Assembly (NCBI RefSeq): GCF_921293095.1
Contig: NC_060249.1
Location: forward strand, 77,573,907 to 77,637,906
Length of the DNA stretch: 64,000 nucleotides
Reading direction: 5' to 3'
Source: Ischnura elegans
Taxonomy: Eukaryota > Arthropoda > Insecta > Odonata > Coenagrionidae
Positions 27,901 to 42,900 of the stretch are shown one piece after another. Position numbers and translations under genes: made by a program. A model generated the notes under the pieces. It had not been told where the DNA came from and made no database searches. It was given only the letters and a program-made list of their open reading frames with translations. Positions within the stretch are counted from its first letter, which is position 1. Each line of letters opens with the position of its first letter.

Positions 27901-30900
27901 TAAAAATATTCTTACCTATCACGCCACTTCCAATAATTGAATTTATGTAGTTGAAGCTAGCCATGGATAAATTAGTTTTCTCCTTTGACTGGCTTTCAGG
28001 CTATGGAAAAATGTTCAATAAGTATCATAAGTACATATTTTTTACACTTATTTCATCTACATAACACAGAATCTCAATCAATGTATTAATGCTCTTAGAA
28101 TATCAAGTACACCAGTATTATTATCTCCAAACAAGCGTGCTTTCATACTTCAAGAACGCTATAAAACTTATGATAAGTAGGAAATATTAAGAAATATATT
28201 AAACAAAAAAACATATAGGCATGCAAATATCCAAAAAATCAAAGTGATTTATTTAAGGTTCATTTATATTATCTATTCCAGCCTACCCCACTTATCTTCG
28301 CCGTCTATATAATTCCATATTGCTTCACCAAATTCTTGGCACCAGAGTCAATCCAGGTAAACAACAGAGATATGATAGTAAAATATTTATTTAGGCATGT
28401 GCAAATAATGGAGAATTATCAGTATAGAACGGTCAGTTTTGAAATCGATTATTGGTTGGGAACAACGAGCTTAAGAGCTGCCTTGGTTGGACGAAATAAG
28501 GTGTTAGCGAGCATTCGCTCTCTATAAAACCTCAATAACACATTTTTGAAAACGATCAAATGAGACAGAAAAAAACGCTAAGCAAGAAGATGGATAATTC
28601 ACATGAAAGAAAGACACGAAGAAAACTTTATCATTGATTAAAGAGGTAAAAAACGAGAGAATGTATGCCTTTCGCAGGTTCGGAGAGATGTATTAAAGAA
28701 TAAAAATATTTATAATATTTCAACAGATGAATACTATAACTGTATCTATTCAGGATAATTTTCAATATTTATAGCGTTCGCGTAATGTGGTTACAAAATC
28801 ACAAGATGCGCTAGCATAGTAGGCGGATTATAGGGAGGATAAAAGAATCGAAGGAATGCCGTAAAAACCTCCTCAACAATAGTTTAATACTTCATGACCA
28901 TTTAAGAGAACACACTGACAGTTTTTGCAGATTGGTCTTTCGAGAAGGTAAAATACATACCCTCAGAATAATTAACATCTAGACGAACTATTCTAAAACT
29001 TTGGAAATAAAGGAATAAAACTTTGCTAGGTTCACTATTATTTTAATATGGGCAAGACCCGGGGTACGTAACGTAGTTACATCTTTAGGTCTAACTACGT
29101 TACGAAACCCGGGTCGTGCCCACATTAAAATAATGGTGAACCTTAAAAAGTTTTCTTCCTTTATTTCCGAAAAGGAAGAGGTTTCACATAGTAAATCCTG
29201 AAGTTATCAGTTATATTCTAAAATACTTCGAACAAAACACATTCTCCGAAAAATAGCTAAAATCAAATTTTCCACGTGAGTTTTTTCCAGAATAATGATT
29301 AAAAAAAAACAATTATGGCGTTTTTTTATTCACTATCAGGGACCACCGAATTAAAACTAAATGATTAATATTGAGGGTCATTATGGAATGAGGGAAATTC
29401 AAATTAATTTTCCCTGCGGTCCGTACCAAAAATAACAATTTCCTAAATAAAGGAAACTGCATCTTGCACGGAACAACATCCTTGGACTTCAGAGCAATTC
29501 TTTATTCCTATTACGAAATCATACGTAACCCATCAGAGGTGAAATATCCCCATGTAGTCCGTCCTCTCAGGGTTTGCGGTCGAGGGCGTAACTCCACGCG
29601 TGACCTCGGCCCGCCACTCTCAATTTCCCAAACACCACGTAACAGGTGTGCAGATCCCACGGTTCTACTACGCACTGGTGTTCCCATGGAATTTGAGAAC
29701 AGCTCCACAGTGCAAATGAGATGCTGTGAAAGTGCAAGGGGTACAATAAAAAAGGATATCAAAAGCTACCGTTTCTAGACTGAATCACTACAAAGAGGTT
29801 CCACTGAGAAACAAAATATGTATACATCTGACCTGGCGAAATGAACGCCTCTATTCCCTCCACAAGCGGACATTTTCCTCTGGACCCGTACGTATATCCA
29901 TTATGAACTATTTAAATTCCACCTCTTTTCAGCGCCCACACCCTTCAACGGCCAGCAGCCATATTTTTCTGGTCAACGGCTAATCTTTAAGCGAACGTTT
30001 TCGGCCAATACTTCTACAAAATACTTCGCAATATCTTTTGGGAATTGATCACTAGCAATCTAGAAACTGTGCGTTCTAAATATCAACTTAAGAAATTTCT
30101 ACATCTACATAATACCCTGCGAGCCACCTCTGGGGTGTTTGGAAGGGGGTGACAAATCACCAATATGCAGCATGCAAGAGGACCGCCAAATGCACATCGC
30201 ACGGTCGTAGAAATATTACGCACACTAGCAAAATATACATGCTTATTCATTTTTAAAATTGCTAATGGTTAGTAATTCCTAGAGCAAATACATTCTAAGG
30301 AGCTCGAACTCATTAAAACCAGTCAGTGACCCAGCCCAGAGGTTAGTTAGGATAGTTGAGGTCAAATCAAGCCAATGGCGTGTGAAATTCACACATCCAG
30401 GATATGGAGGCCAAGATGAAGGGGGCGAGAAGAGCTTTGGAATTCGTGCCACCACACAGTTTGAGGAAACCTATGCAGGTTGTCCCGAAAGTTTTGACCA
30501 TGATTTGAACGCGATACCTTCTATCAGCAGCCCAACACACTACCCACTTGGATGCCACGCTCTAATTTTTAATAATAATTTTTCCATAAAAAATTTAGTA
30601 ACACAAGTCCAAAAATAACGAATTCAGTCGTCTACGAGAAAATCAGATTTTAAAAGCTAATCCATTGCTTAAGGTAGGTTAACGTGAAAGAATTAAGAGC
30701 AGTTTTACAAACACCGGATTCTGATCCACTAATAAATGGACAATTTTCTTGCAAAAAAGCATCAAAATGATCATAATCTGGGGATATCGCCAATGAATGT
30801 ATTGGATACGTTAAGATTGATATCAAACGATCAAAATTGTTGGTTTTTTCCAGCTATAAGACTACTTATGAATGAGGTCAGGTACCTCTCCCGTTCCTTT

Positions 30901-33900
30901 CCCAAAGCTTTATATCCATCACCCATCCAACTTGTTATACAGAAATAGATAAAAGAAAGACACGACATGGAAATTTCCGACGAAAACCGTATCACTCGCA
31001 CCTTGGACGAAGGTCAGACTGGAGGCCACCCCTATCGGGACCCCTGAGGAGGACAACAAAGAGAGATACGCCCTACTCCTTCCCAGACTCACTTGAAACC
31101 ACTGCAGCTGATGCACATGTTTAAACAGTGTTGTCACATCATCGAAGACCCTGAACTTCAACCCAGGCTTCCGAGGAAGTCACTTCTTTTTTAAGGAATG
31201 TGTGAGTTACCGATAAGAATGAGGATGAGAGAAAAAATAAGAACACGAGTTTCATTTCAATTATGTGGTCACTCAAATGACTCCAAACCTCCTGAACTGG
31301 GTCATTCCACATTTTGTCAGAAAATCTAGCGCTAAATTCAGGAAACCATGAAAGAATTCAGAGCAACTTTACAAATCCAACCTCCCACGAAGAGTAGCAT
31401 GAAGACATCGTAGGCGTAAATGTGATTAGTTAAATAAAATCTCTTCGGTGACTCCTTGAAGATTATGGAAGTTTCAACGAATTATAGCAGGCGTCCATAT
31501 TAGAATTGCTCATATTAACGCAATGCCACTAAAAAGGATATTCGTCCAGACATCTCAAAGGCAATTACCTTGGACTGGGTCATTCATTACGAATGTGAAC
31601 TTAAAATTTATAGACTTTATCATGAACTCTACAGTAAACTTTATTTCCATCTGAATTAAGGAAAAAAACTGTTTTTTCTATAACCCAAACTTAAAAACTT
31701 TCGAGCATAGAAATTTTATTAGTTCAGCCTTCAGAAAGGTAAATCCCATGGCTTCAGCTTCGAAAGGAATAGAAGAAAGAGCGTAAAGAAATGCTTAGAT
31801 ATCTATGCTGATGGTATCCCTGTGCTTCTATCCGTCAATACTGAAATTACGGGCAGAGAAGAGGATAAAAATAATTATTCATCGATAACTTAGGAAGTGT
31901 GCGTATAGCGGGTATTTGAATAAATTGCTTTCGTGTAACCTTGAAGCTTGCGTGATCGGAATTTTTCGAAAGAATACACCCTCCTACACAACCGTACCCG
32001 ATAAAGCTCTTCTTTGCCTTATTGCCATTCTTTCACGGCTGGGGAAAATTATAGCATGTGAACAATTTTTATCAATGAGTCAGTTCATTATAATATATAC
32101 ACTTACGAAGCAGATCGAGACCAAAAACAGTTAACGAGAGCAATAATCAATTACTTATTTCACGCGAGAGAAAAATGCAAGCATACGAAGCCGTTGTCTT
32201 TGTTAACATCAGCTGTATTACATGTGCCTTTTGCTAATATCAGTAATAGATTAGGCAAGCATCCTTCTTTCGTAATGGTCACATTATGAGACATTAGGAT
32301 TAAGAAGTGAGATTTATTCTAAAACTCAATAGTGCCAAAAACAACACCGTTTGATATGAAAATAAAACTATTCAGACACTATTTCTAAAAATAATCCGCG
32401 CTATCGGCATCAATGATCGTTTATTACCTTCAAACGATGTGAAAGTCGAGTGAAGTCTTTAAAATTCGAAGTAAGTTCTACACGAAAGTCGACAATTATT
32501 ATTTTTAACTTTAAATATGAAAATATACTATTAAATAAGTTATGACACGATTTTTTCTATTAATCTATAAGCTAAGATGAAAAAATGCACTGCTTCTCCT
32601 TATATAATAAATATGAACCTTGCTTTAAAACGAATCGGCAAATTCACACTCCACAGCAAACATTGGCATTCCTTCATGTTCCACCGACTCAGCAGCGAAT
32701 GTGGGCGCATATCACCGAACGGGCGATCTTCCCTTAATAATCCAGAGCCCGCATGTGAGCTGAATGCTCAATGCACGAATTTCAGACCTTAAATTGAGAA
32801 GAAAAGAAGTTATACGGACGTTTGGCACCCACTCGAACCAATGAATTAGCGTTCCGACTATTTTTATCACCGACTGTGAATGGGGTTATGCGAAACATTC
32901 AGCAATAAAAATTACTACTTACGTAAGAATTATTCTACTAATGATGCTCGGCATGAAAAAATACTACATTGGTAGGAGGTGATGCCGCTCAAAGACAACT
33001 ATCATGAACGAACCGACATGATAACTATCAGTGAGACACTATTTTTCATTTAGACAAAATAATTTGTTCCGAAAATCGCTGCTTCTGCTTTCATGAATGA
33101 AAGATATTGTAACAGATTATGCATCTAAAAAAAAGACCGACACAGAGGTTACCGAGAACGGCTGGTGCGAGCATTAAGCAGCAAATAAGTCCGTGCATTC
33201 CAAAACAGCACAATTAAAGTTTTGATACCAACTACTTTTTCTGCACATCTTTCAAACCATCCCATAAAATTTTCGCTATGAATACATAATTTACTATACG
33301 TAATATCCATTCCTGACAAAGAAATCGAATCAACAGCCCAAAAGTAAACATGAAAACTATTCATCCCAATTTCCTCTCACGAGGACTTCTGCCGCTAATT
33401 TTCCGAATCTGTGGCTGCAATTGATCCCACGGTTCGTTCAATTGAATTGGGCTCTATGAGGAAGTTAATACTCGAAAATGAAAAGGATACTTCGTTGATT
33501 TCTTCTTGAGGCTTCAGGTACTTGATAATGACCTCTATGCCTCTCTTCGAAATGTATCATCATCATTAGTCAACAATCCTAGGATTGGTTTGACGCAGCT
33601 CTCCATTTCTCTCTCCTATCCGCTAATCTTTTCATAGCTACATATTTCTTCTCTGTAACATCCTTTATAACTTGTCCTATATAACTCATTCGGGGCCGTC
33701 CCTTGCCCTTTTTCCCTTCCACTAGTCCTTCAACGATTGTCTTCATCAGACCATCGTGCCTCAAAATGTGGCCAACTAAGTTGCCCCTTCTTCTGCATAA
33801 GGTTTTTAGGAGGTTTCTCTTTTCTCCCACTCTTCTTAGCACTTCCTCCATACTCACGCGGCCAATCCATTTTATCTTCATCATTCTTCGGTAGCACCAC

Positions 33901-36900
33901 ATTTCGAATGCTTCCACTCTTGACTTCTCTGCTGCTGTCAACGTCCAAGCCTCGCTTCCATAGAGGAACATACTCCATATGTAGCATCTGATGAATTGTT
34001 TCCTTACTTCTATGCTGGTATTTTCAGCTGTAAGAAGATTCTTCTTTTTGTAGAAAGCCCTCTTCGCCTGCGCTATTCTACTGTGTATTTCTTTCTTGCT
34101 CCGTCCATCGCTGGTAATTCGGCTTCCCAGGTAAGAGAACTCGTTCACCTCTTCAAGCTTATGCTTTCCTAGGTTGATGTTTGTTTTAGCCTCCTCTTTT
34201 TTGCTGCAAACTAATATTTTAGTCTTCTTTTTGTTAATTTTCAGCTGATATCTGGCCATTGTCCTTTCCATGTTTGTCAACGAAATATATCGTACGGACG
34301 AAATAAATCAGTGGAAATCAACGAAGTCTACTTTTCATTTTCGATGCCATGGTTATCGATAACGATAACGCCAACGCGAAGGAAAGAACCGTAATCGCGC
34401 CCCAGGTGTCATTGCTCTCATTAGCTGAGTCATATCAACAGCTTTCCAACAGAAGAATAAAGTTTCATGATGTATTTTGGTATTTTCAAACTTGTCCATC
34501 ATTATTCGGCCATTGTTCGGTTGCGCACTTTAAAGCGCTTTTCCATGAATAAATCTCACTTCCACACCTATCAGGGACACCACGCCATAGGCTTCCCCTT
34601 AATTGTGGGTGTTGAAGAAAGTAGGAGGGTACAATAAGGTCAGAGTTCAAGAATATCAAAGTTTGAAGGGCATAACCCTTTTGGGAGATTCTCAACGCGG
34701 TAGGTCACAAAAGAACAGAAAATACCGCATACAATTTTAATCGCGTGATTGTCCAAAATCTTTTGCTCAATATTTCCTTAAAGTTTACCCAAATCCGCAG
34801 TTTTAATCAGATAAATCGACAAAATTTCGCAATCAACTCCGATAATTGGAAATACTATTGGAGAATTCAAATAAATGTGGAATGAAGATGATTGGCTTAT
34901 CTGGTTCACAAATAATTCTTATTTCAAAGGCTTTGGGACACTCGTTTATATGTAGCGACTTGTAGATCATTATGATTTTGTATGACTTGGAATTAAAACG
35001 GCGATCACATCGACTGCGTATAGGTTGCCATATCATATTTGGAAATGATACGAACATGCCTGTTGGGATTGAGTTTCTAGGAATGTAAATGCTGAAGCCA
35101 TATTCGTTTGACTGGAACGTTATCAACTCTCATCCATAATATTTAAAGAAAAGCCTTGCGACGGCTCTCCTCCATTTCCCATCACGAAGACTTTGCTCAT
35201 GGCTGAAAATTACCTATTGTCTGCACATGCGTGACCGACATCAACGACCTTTGCGACCTACATTAACACTCGAACTAAAACAATGCATCTATAGCTCGAT
35301 CATTCCTTAAATGGTGACAATGACAAAGGCTTTATAGTACTCAATTTCCAATGCCAAATATAGAATTACGACAAACGGATCTCCAGTTAGAAAAATGGAT
35401 ATTTTTTAATGCTATAATTTTCAACGATTAAAGGAGGAAAAAGAACTAATGGTTATTTTCCTCTACCAAATTGTGGCTATAATACGAAATAACGGCCTAA
35501 TTTTAAAGAATTTCATCAAAATATTGTATGATAATCAATTCAGAAGTAAAAGTTACTTAAAATATCCAATTCTACATACCTAACTCCTCGCATAATAACC
35601 GAGGCCCTAATTCCCTTTAATCTTAAAAATCTAAAACAAATTCTACAAGTTCACGATGTTTTGACAGAACTGATACTTGAACAAAGTATGTAGGGTTTGG
35701 AGAGGTAAATTATTGTTACTAATAAGCAGGATATTATAAGTCACCTCGTTCTTTTAGCGAGCGGTAGCGGGATATTTTTCGTTATCTGCCTGTATCACAT
35801 TCTATTAATTTCAACTTTGTCCTACTGAATCAATTCGTGGAGAGTTTTTATTAAAATACTGATTAAATTCCTATTTTTGTTCAGATTCCAATTAATGGGA
35901 AATAAAGCTTCCCACCCATACAAAAAACATGAAAACAAACGCAATTGCTGTACGCACCAATAGCCAAATATCCATCGGATCCATTACCTGACCTCCATTG
36001 CTGCCTTTTCGATGGCCAATGCGAAAAAAGCCGATGGTGCGCTTGCAATATTTCCTCTGGGGTATATTCAAAACAATCACATCTCATTTGAATAAAATAT
36101 TCTCTGATATATACACCAGACAAAATAGGCAGCATAATCCACCAAAGAAATCAATAATAATTTTAAAAGTTTCACCGACGGTACTACAAATTGGGATAAA
36201 TATTATGGTGCCATCGTAAGGGTCCTGGTATTGAATAAAGTCGTGCAGACGTTTAAATTCCCTAACACTGTCAAAGAAGTACAAGCACCTTGTACACACC
36301 CCTTCATGATGGAGGCACCTAATTAACGCGAATGGTAATTTTAAGAGAAGTTTATTTCAACAACACTCGTACCTCTAGATGTCATGAATCCACCAAACTA
36401 TCCAGAGTAAGATTAAAATTCCCATTCAGCCTCCAACACTACCAAGTTAGCATATCGTTGAAGTGGACTCTGAGGTTTCGCCATTGGAGAAAATTCTGTT
36501 CCTCTACTCATTGGCCATTTGTATAAGATTTTGCATTATGCCTATGACTGATCCCATATTTTTACAAGTAAGACTTTTAAGGTTTCGTGCCATCCCAAAT
36601 TTTGACTTGATACTTAATAGAAGTTAAAACTTCACAAGTTACCAATCATGGATTCGAAAAATCAAAGCTAGGACGTAACAGCCATTAGTATTAAAAAATT
36701 AAGGAATGAAATGAGGTGTCGTAGCGTCAAACGAAAATTTGATAAAAAACCAAACATATTGGTCGAGAATGGCGGATAATCAGAGCAGTTTCGTACTGCA
36801 AGTGTGTTTAATTGCTCACGTAAGTCCTAACTAGGGTACATGTTTGGCGCATAATTCCAAAAAAATGCCTGAAATGACCCTGTTAAGCACTTGACCTACT

Positions 36901-39900
36901 TTTTTTCAATCACAGTGTGGCATCTCTACTTGAATCACAAGTTTAGAATAGAAGTATCCGGACTTAGTTCAAAATATCACGATCTAAAAGTTAAAAGTGA
37001 ATAAAAATACCATGAAAGTATATTTATTCAACATAAAATAGACAATCGATAGCTGGAAGAGAGAAAACCGGCTGGGATGACGCAATTTCATCAACCTGGG
37101 GACAAAAACCTGTAAAGGTTGATTTTTCATGGGAAAACATCCTATTTCAAGCAGAAGATTATCATATTTCAGCTTCAAGGTAAATTCTAAAGTTTAAAGA
37201 TTACGACATTGTAACTTTGAGACACAAGGTAATTACACTGCGGTATAATCGCGAGAATAAAGTCGAGAAAGCTTTTGCTGCGTGTGGACCAAAATCTTTT
37301 ACCTTAAGAAGCATAAAAAATAATATCCTTTTAAGTTATGCCTATTCATTCCATCCATCCACATATCGTATCGGTGTTCCCGCTGGCAACTTCACAGATA
37401 TGACAAAGAGGTTCTTTATTTGCGGTTTCTCACCGTTTCTCAGAGCAATGCTCCTAATTTATCACTCATTTTTTTAACGAATTGCATTATTTTCCCTCTG
37501 CTATTCTGTTCCGAATAGCCTTTCTTCGTATTGCGACAGGCCAATATCATCGTCATGCATGTTGTGGAACACTGCGTGGCGAAATAGCTTCACGCACTTA
37601 TTTGCAGCACAATTTGGTATAAAACTTGCACGCAGGATGAGGGTTTCCCGCAAAGGAGAGGGGGAAAACACAACGAATCGATTTTGGCTCTACGCCCGTG
37701 CGTATGTTACGTAACGTAAAGTGCTTCGAAGAGCGCCTTTTGAAATCCGTATGTGAGCTATGCCGCAGAGTAGGAATCAAAGACTTATCGGATGCAGAAG
37801 ACTGCCTCGCTTCCTGCAGCACAGATGTTCCTCAGAGGCAGAGAGGGTACCGGATGAAGAAATGAATGAATTGCCCAAATACTAATTTAATATTTTCATT
37901 TCACTTCTACTCACTTCACTGATACATTACGCTTAAGAACAGGGAGACCAATCGAAGGTGAAAAAAACTATCAAACACACAGCCATTGATGGAATAAATA
38001 ACACCAGGTAAAAAAAAAGAATTAACATAAATCGCATTTGACTTAGGGCACTATGCGGGGAAATTCTTAATATAAAAAATAGAGATTGTCCAATGCATAA
38101 AGTAATCAATGTTTAACTAATCGATAAGAAATTATCTAGGTTTACATTAAAAAATTTAATCGTTTTCCGTTTCCTTGCAACAAAACAAAACTACTTAACT
38201 AATTATCACAGGTACTACGCGTCCTGAGTGACATGAAAGGAGTTATAACTCTTTAAATTCAGTGAGTCTACACCTAATATATTCAATTTATAAAACTGAA
38301 AAATATAATTTTCACTCCAATATACATAAATATGAAAATAATAAGCCACATTCAATAGAGATGGGTAATGGAGTGTCAGAAGGGGTTAGCAGATGGACTC
38401 GGTTAGTCTTTAAATTTCCTACCCACAATGATGATAAAAAGAAAACGAATATTTTTTTACTCTTTCATCCGTCCTCATCCCACTTTTCATTCTCTGGAAT
38501 GATCACCTACCAATCCATTCCATTAAGTTCGAAGTATCGGTATTCTGGCTCTACCTCTCTGACCTGTGACCTTTCATTCAAAATAAGTTATTCGGAAGAA
38601 TGCTACGTCTTATCAATTTCCCACGAGTTTAGCTTTCCTCTTCCACATAAAGTGTAGAAAATTGGATTGTACTTCTTTTTTATCATTCAAAACTAACTCC
38701 TATGATTTCATTAGGGTCCAACTAACTTTCGCTATCTTCTTTCAAATTCTAATATCCGCTAAAAATATTTAATCCCTGACCTGTTTCAATCATATTCAGA
38801 TATAAGGTACTTAAACCAAAAAGAAGATGGCAGCAAACTAAAGTTATAAGAACTGCTCTGAATACCAATATTCGAAAATTTACCCATCATCAAAATTATC
38901 ATTCGTGCAATGAGCTATAACACCCAGACGGAAACTCGACCCAATGAGAAAGGTAACACAACCGAAAATTAGACGTAGATTAAAATGACTCTCAAGATAA
39001 AATTATTAAATATCTAGATCATAAATTCGTTGATACGATTCAAGTCACAATATGAACGTTATACCTATCAAAAGCTTCCTTTTTCTATAATGAATTTAAA
39101 TTATATAGCAGCTTGTGCACGAAAAAAAATCGTAAATAAGGAAAATCTTCCACTGATTCATCATCTTTAATTGAAATTTTAAAGTTTTTTTAGACAAAAC
39201 GTATAAAAATTCCAATCCCGGACGAATAATTAAAAACTAATTATTATGCGATTAAAAATAATACAAAATTACGGGTGAAGGAAAAAATATATAACTGGAC
39301 CATGCACAGTAGTAAAGTTATTAAAAACGCTTATTTCATCGCGGCAATGATAAAAACCAGAATCGCACGTTTACCCCAACCGAATACCATATAGAAAAGA
39401 TATGCAACGAAAAATTCGTATTTTCGTTTGATCTGATCGGATAAAAAACATTAGATCCGATGGTTTCGCTAGTATGCAGAAAGTTATCGAATGGTCCTAA
39501 CGTAAGTTGTGCTCTGCCAAGGGTCCTACTCTAATTTGTGCTTCGCCAATCATGGTAGAACTCAAAATACTACTTCGCTCAACTAAAATTCGTCAAATTC
39601 CCCAGTCACACTCCAATAAATTGACTTCGAAATGCTATTACACAATGGAGTAACACTGACATGTAATTGAATCCAACGAAGTGAGAATGGAACAAGAGCA
39701 TAGGAAAGGGAAATTTTAAGGGAAATAGGACGACTTCAAATCAGTCATTGAAACATCAAATGACTGCGAGGGATAGTGGCCAGGAACCGTACCTGGGCAT
39801 ATAATTGTAATGCTCCAAGTGTTCCGTAAATCCCTCTGACTACCCAATAAATTATATCTCTTTGTTGAGGACCCATTGGTGGTCATTATTACACAAATCT

Positions 39901-42900
39901 GACTGTTAATTATTAAGAAACGCTGCTTTGCAGCATTGCATAGAAGAAAAGAGTATTTTTAGATTTTAATCCAGAGGGAGAATTATCAAAATTCCAGTTG
40001 GTGTAATTTCCATCGATGATTTACGGTAATGAAACAGACTTACCATCCTATGTCAAAAAATGTTATTCATCACGCGAGTTACACACAAATTTAAAAATTT
40101 CATGGAAAGAAATTGTCAAAATACAACCAACTGGAACATATTAAGAGGACACATCACTCACGCTTAATATTGTTTCGTGGCGTATTACTAACCTCTTCAT
40201 CTTTAAATTTTCAGGGTACATAGAGCAGACACTTATCAACATTTAATAGTGACTCACAATTCCAATTTTACTCCAGTATTTTGTCAGACGCAAGATATCC
40301 ATTTTTGAAGCACGAGGTAATTTCGATAAGGGCCTACCCTTTCCTTCCAAAAATTGCAATACGATAGCGAAAGACATGAACTTAAGCACTTCACGAAAAG
40401 AGAGAAAATAGGACCGAATGAACGGTATTGATTCGTCCTCTCAAATGAAGAGGTTGTTGCTACAACCTAAGCGAACGAATAAGAAAAATATCGATTTTAT
40501 TTCCGAGTGTGTGCTGAAAGGGTTATTACAGGAGAGCCAGTTAGATTACCCATGTATATTCTAGGCTTTGGAAGAAACTTATCAAACAACTAACCCTGCC
40601 CTATCGAAAAACTTAGCTCTTTCACTAATTATAGACCATAAAATAACCTAGTTCTCCTAGATTTTGCCCTTTAATCCAATGGATTTGCTCTAAATCCACT
40701 GCTTAAGTTCTCTTTAATTTGGCTTGCGGCAGTGAATAGAAAAAAACGGACCCCAGCTACTCGTTGACAAAAAGCATTGGGGGATCGATGGCCATAAGGC
40801 GCCAAAACGCTTGTGAAATACACTTCCTAGCACAGGTTACCATCACGTAATATCCCATGGGGAATCACTCGGCATCCTCAATGCACTCATGCAAATTGAC
40901 AGAATCAATGGCACATCACTTTTCAGGACTGAAAAATACGCTTGTGAGTAACAAAATAGTTTTTATGAGGCAAGAATACATGAATATTTGACTTACAGAA
41001 CTTTCCATACGTACACGGAGATTTCATACTAAATGAGCCTTTAGGATAATTTGAATACATTTTTAATTTAAAAACATAACAAACATTAGCAAGTTGGGGT
41101 AGTACTGAAATTTCAGCTGCACTTAAGGCATCAATTCACTTTTACCCAGGAAAGTATTCCTGCAGAACAAGATGCTCCCAACATTAGGCTCTCCGTTTGC
41201 AAATTCTTTATATTTTTACGCAAGGTTGAGGATGTCCGTGACCCAGAAGCGAAACATGCGTCGTTAAATCTCCGCGTCAAAGCGCAGTTCGTGAACTACA
41301 TAACAACTTTCTTTAATTCTTATGGTAATTTTACGTACCTACCCTGTAAAAGGTGATTAGTCCTTGCGAGGGGGACAAAGAAAAGAGATGGGGTTCAAGG
41401 GGAAAATTCCCCACTTCAGTATTCCCATATGTCCGAGATAATAGCAAAAATGCACATGAGGCAATGCTAAACCCGGGAAAACAGAGGGAATACGTAACCA
41501 TACCCAACAAGTTTATATCGAAATCAATCTATCCGTCGACGCGTCGGACAAACTAAGTAAAACATGAAGCATCTTTATTCTAGGAGGGTATTTTCAGCAA
41601 CAAACGAAATCCTGGAATAATCATCCACACCCGTAAGAGCTACTTCCAAATTCATCAAAGGGGAAATAAAATTATGTTCAAAATTATTATTTTTATCGGA
41701 ATACAAAATCAAGATATCAATGGACATGAAGAAAATTAACTGAAAGATCTTAATATCCGTCGCGATCAAGGTATCAAACAAAAAGTACCTCCATTATCAC
41801 TGCTAGCTACGTATTCATTATTTAGTAAATTATAAACTAATGAAACCAGAAATCACAACTTATAATACGTTTTAATATACTTAATAATTCCATTAAGAAT
41901 TTATTTTCCATTTTCATACTTCCACAAATGAAAAATAGTAATAAACGGAATATCAAAGTTGACTTATAATCTACACAAAAAAACATACCAATTAACCGCT
42001 TTGAAAAACGTGTACATTTCCCACATCAAGCAATAAATGTAAGTAGTGGAAAAGTACTTTCCCATTATTTTCCGCCTTTCAATGCTAGAGACGCAAGAGA
42101 TTCATTATGATTTTATCAGACGAGTTCTATATTTTATCATAGAGCAAGTATATTACAGTTAGTTATATAATAATACTATGGGGTTGAACTACATCAAGGA
42201 GTCCATAAAATTGACGGCCTTATATATCATTGCCCTTATCATTGGCCGATGCGTCAGTCGAGAACGCCAGCAAGAGGCACTTGACCCTGCGGAAGACCTG
42301 AGAGGAAATCGTCCCCTGAATTCATTCCACATATCGAGCAATTCTTAAGGCTCCCACGCATTTATCGGCATTTGCGATCACTCACACAAAATAAAGGAGA
42401 TGGAGCGAACGACTTAAAGATTTGAATAGCCCTTTCTTGGTAGAACCGCTGGAGGCGGTTACAGGAAGCTGAGAACATAAACGGCCGAACCAAAAGGGAC
42501 GATCTACGAGACGCTTTTCTATTTACGAGTCGTAAATGCTTTAAGTAGTGAATGTTTTACACATATTTCAATAATCGCTTTCGCAAAGATTTTCGAAAAA
42601 CTCTGATGACACAAAGTGTACACCAGTACACAAACATAAGTCCATAACGGAGGAAAATATAAATGAAAAATTGAAAATACCGAACGCCACTGGAACAGGA
42701 AATAAAGGATGCGGAAGAGAAGAAATACTTACTGTCGGCGTCAGAATGATGTGCCGCTGTACTTTGCAAAGTTATATCTGGACTGCAGTGCATGCCATAA
42801 TAATGAGTGAACGTCATTTTAAAGGAAATTTGATTCTCAATTTTGATTTATTTTTTGTTTTATGGAAAATTCAAAAATCAAGACACGCGAGTGCAATAAA

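Noticed and set aside
29464-29778. GC-richer 104-codon open frame in intron 2
   Set aside because: No family resemblance; open on both strands, suggesting a compositional artefact or repeat fragment.
38262-38657. 131-codon open frame on the plus strand
   Set aside because: Low-complexity Ser/Tyr/Phe composition and no recognisable family; probably chance.
42725-42765. Possible 24-nt microexon on the minus strand (TACAG ... GTAAGTAT) in intron 2
   Set aside because: The donor is strong, but such pairs are expected by chance in a 24-kb intron, and the transporter already joins without it.
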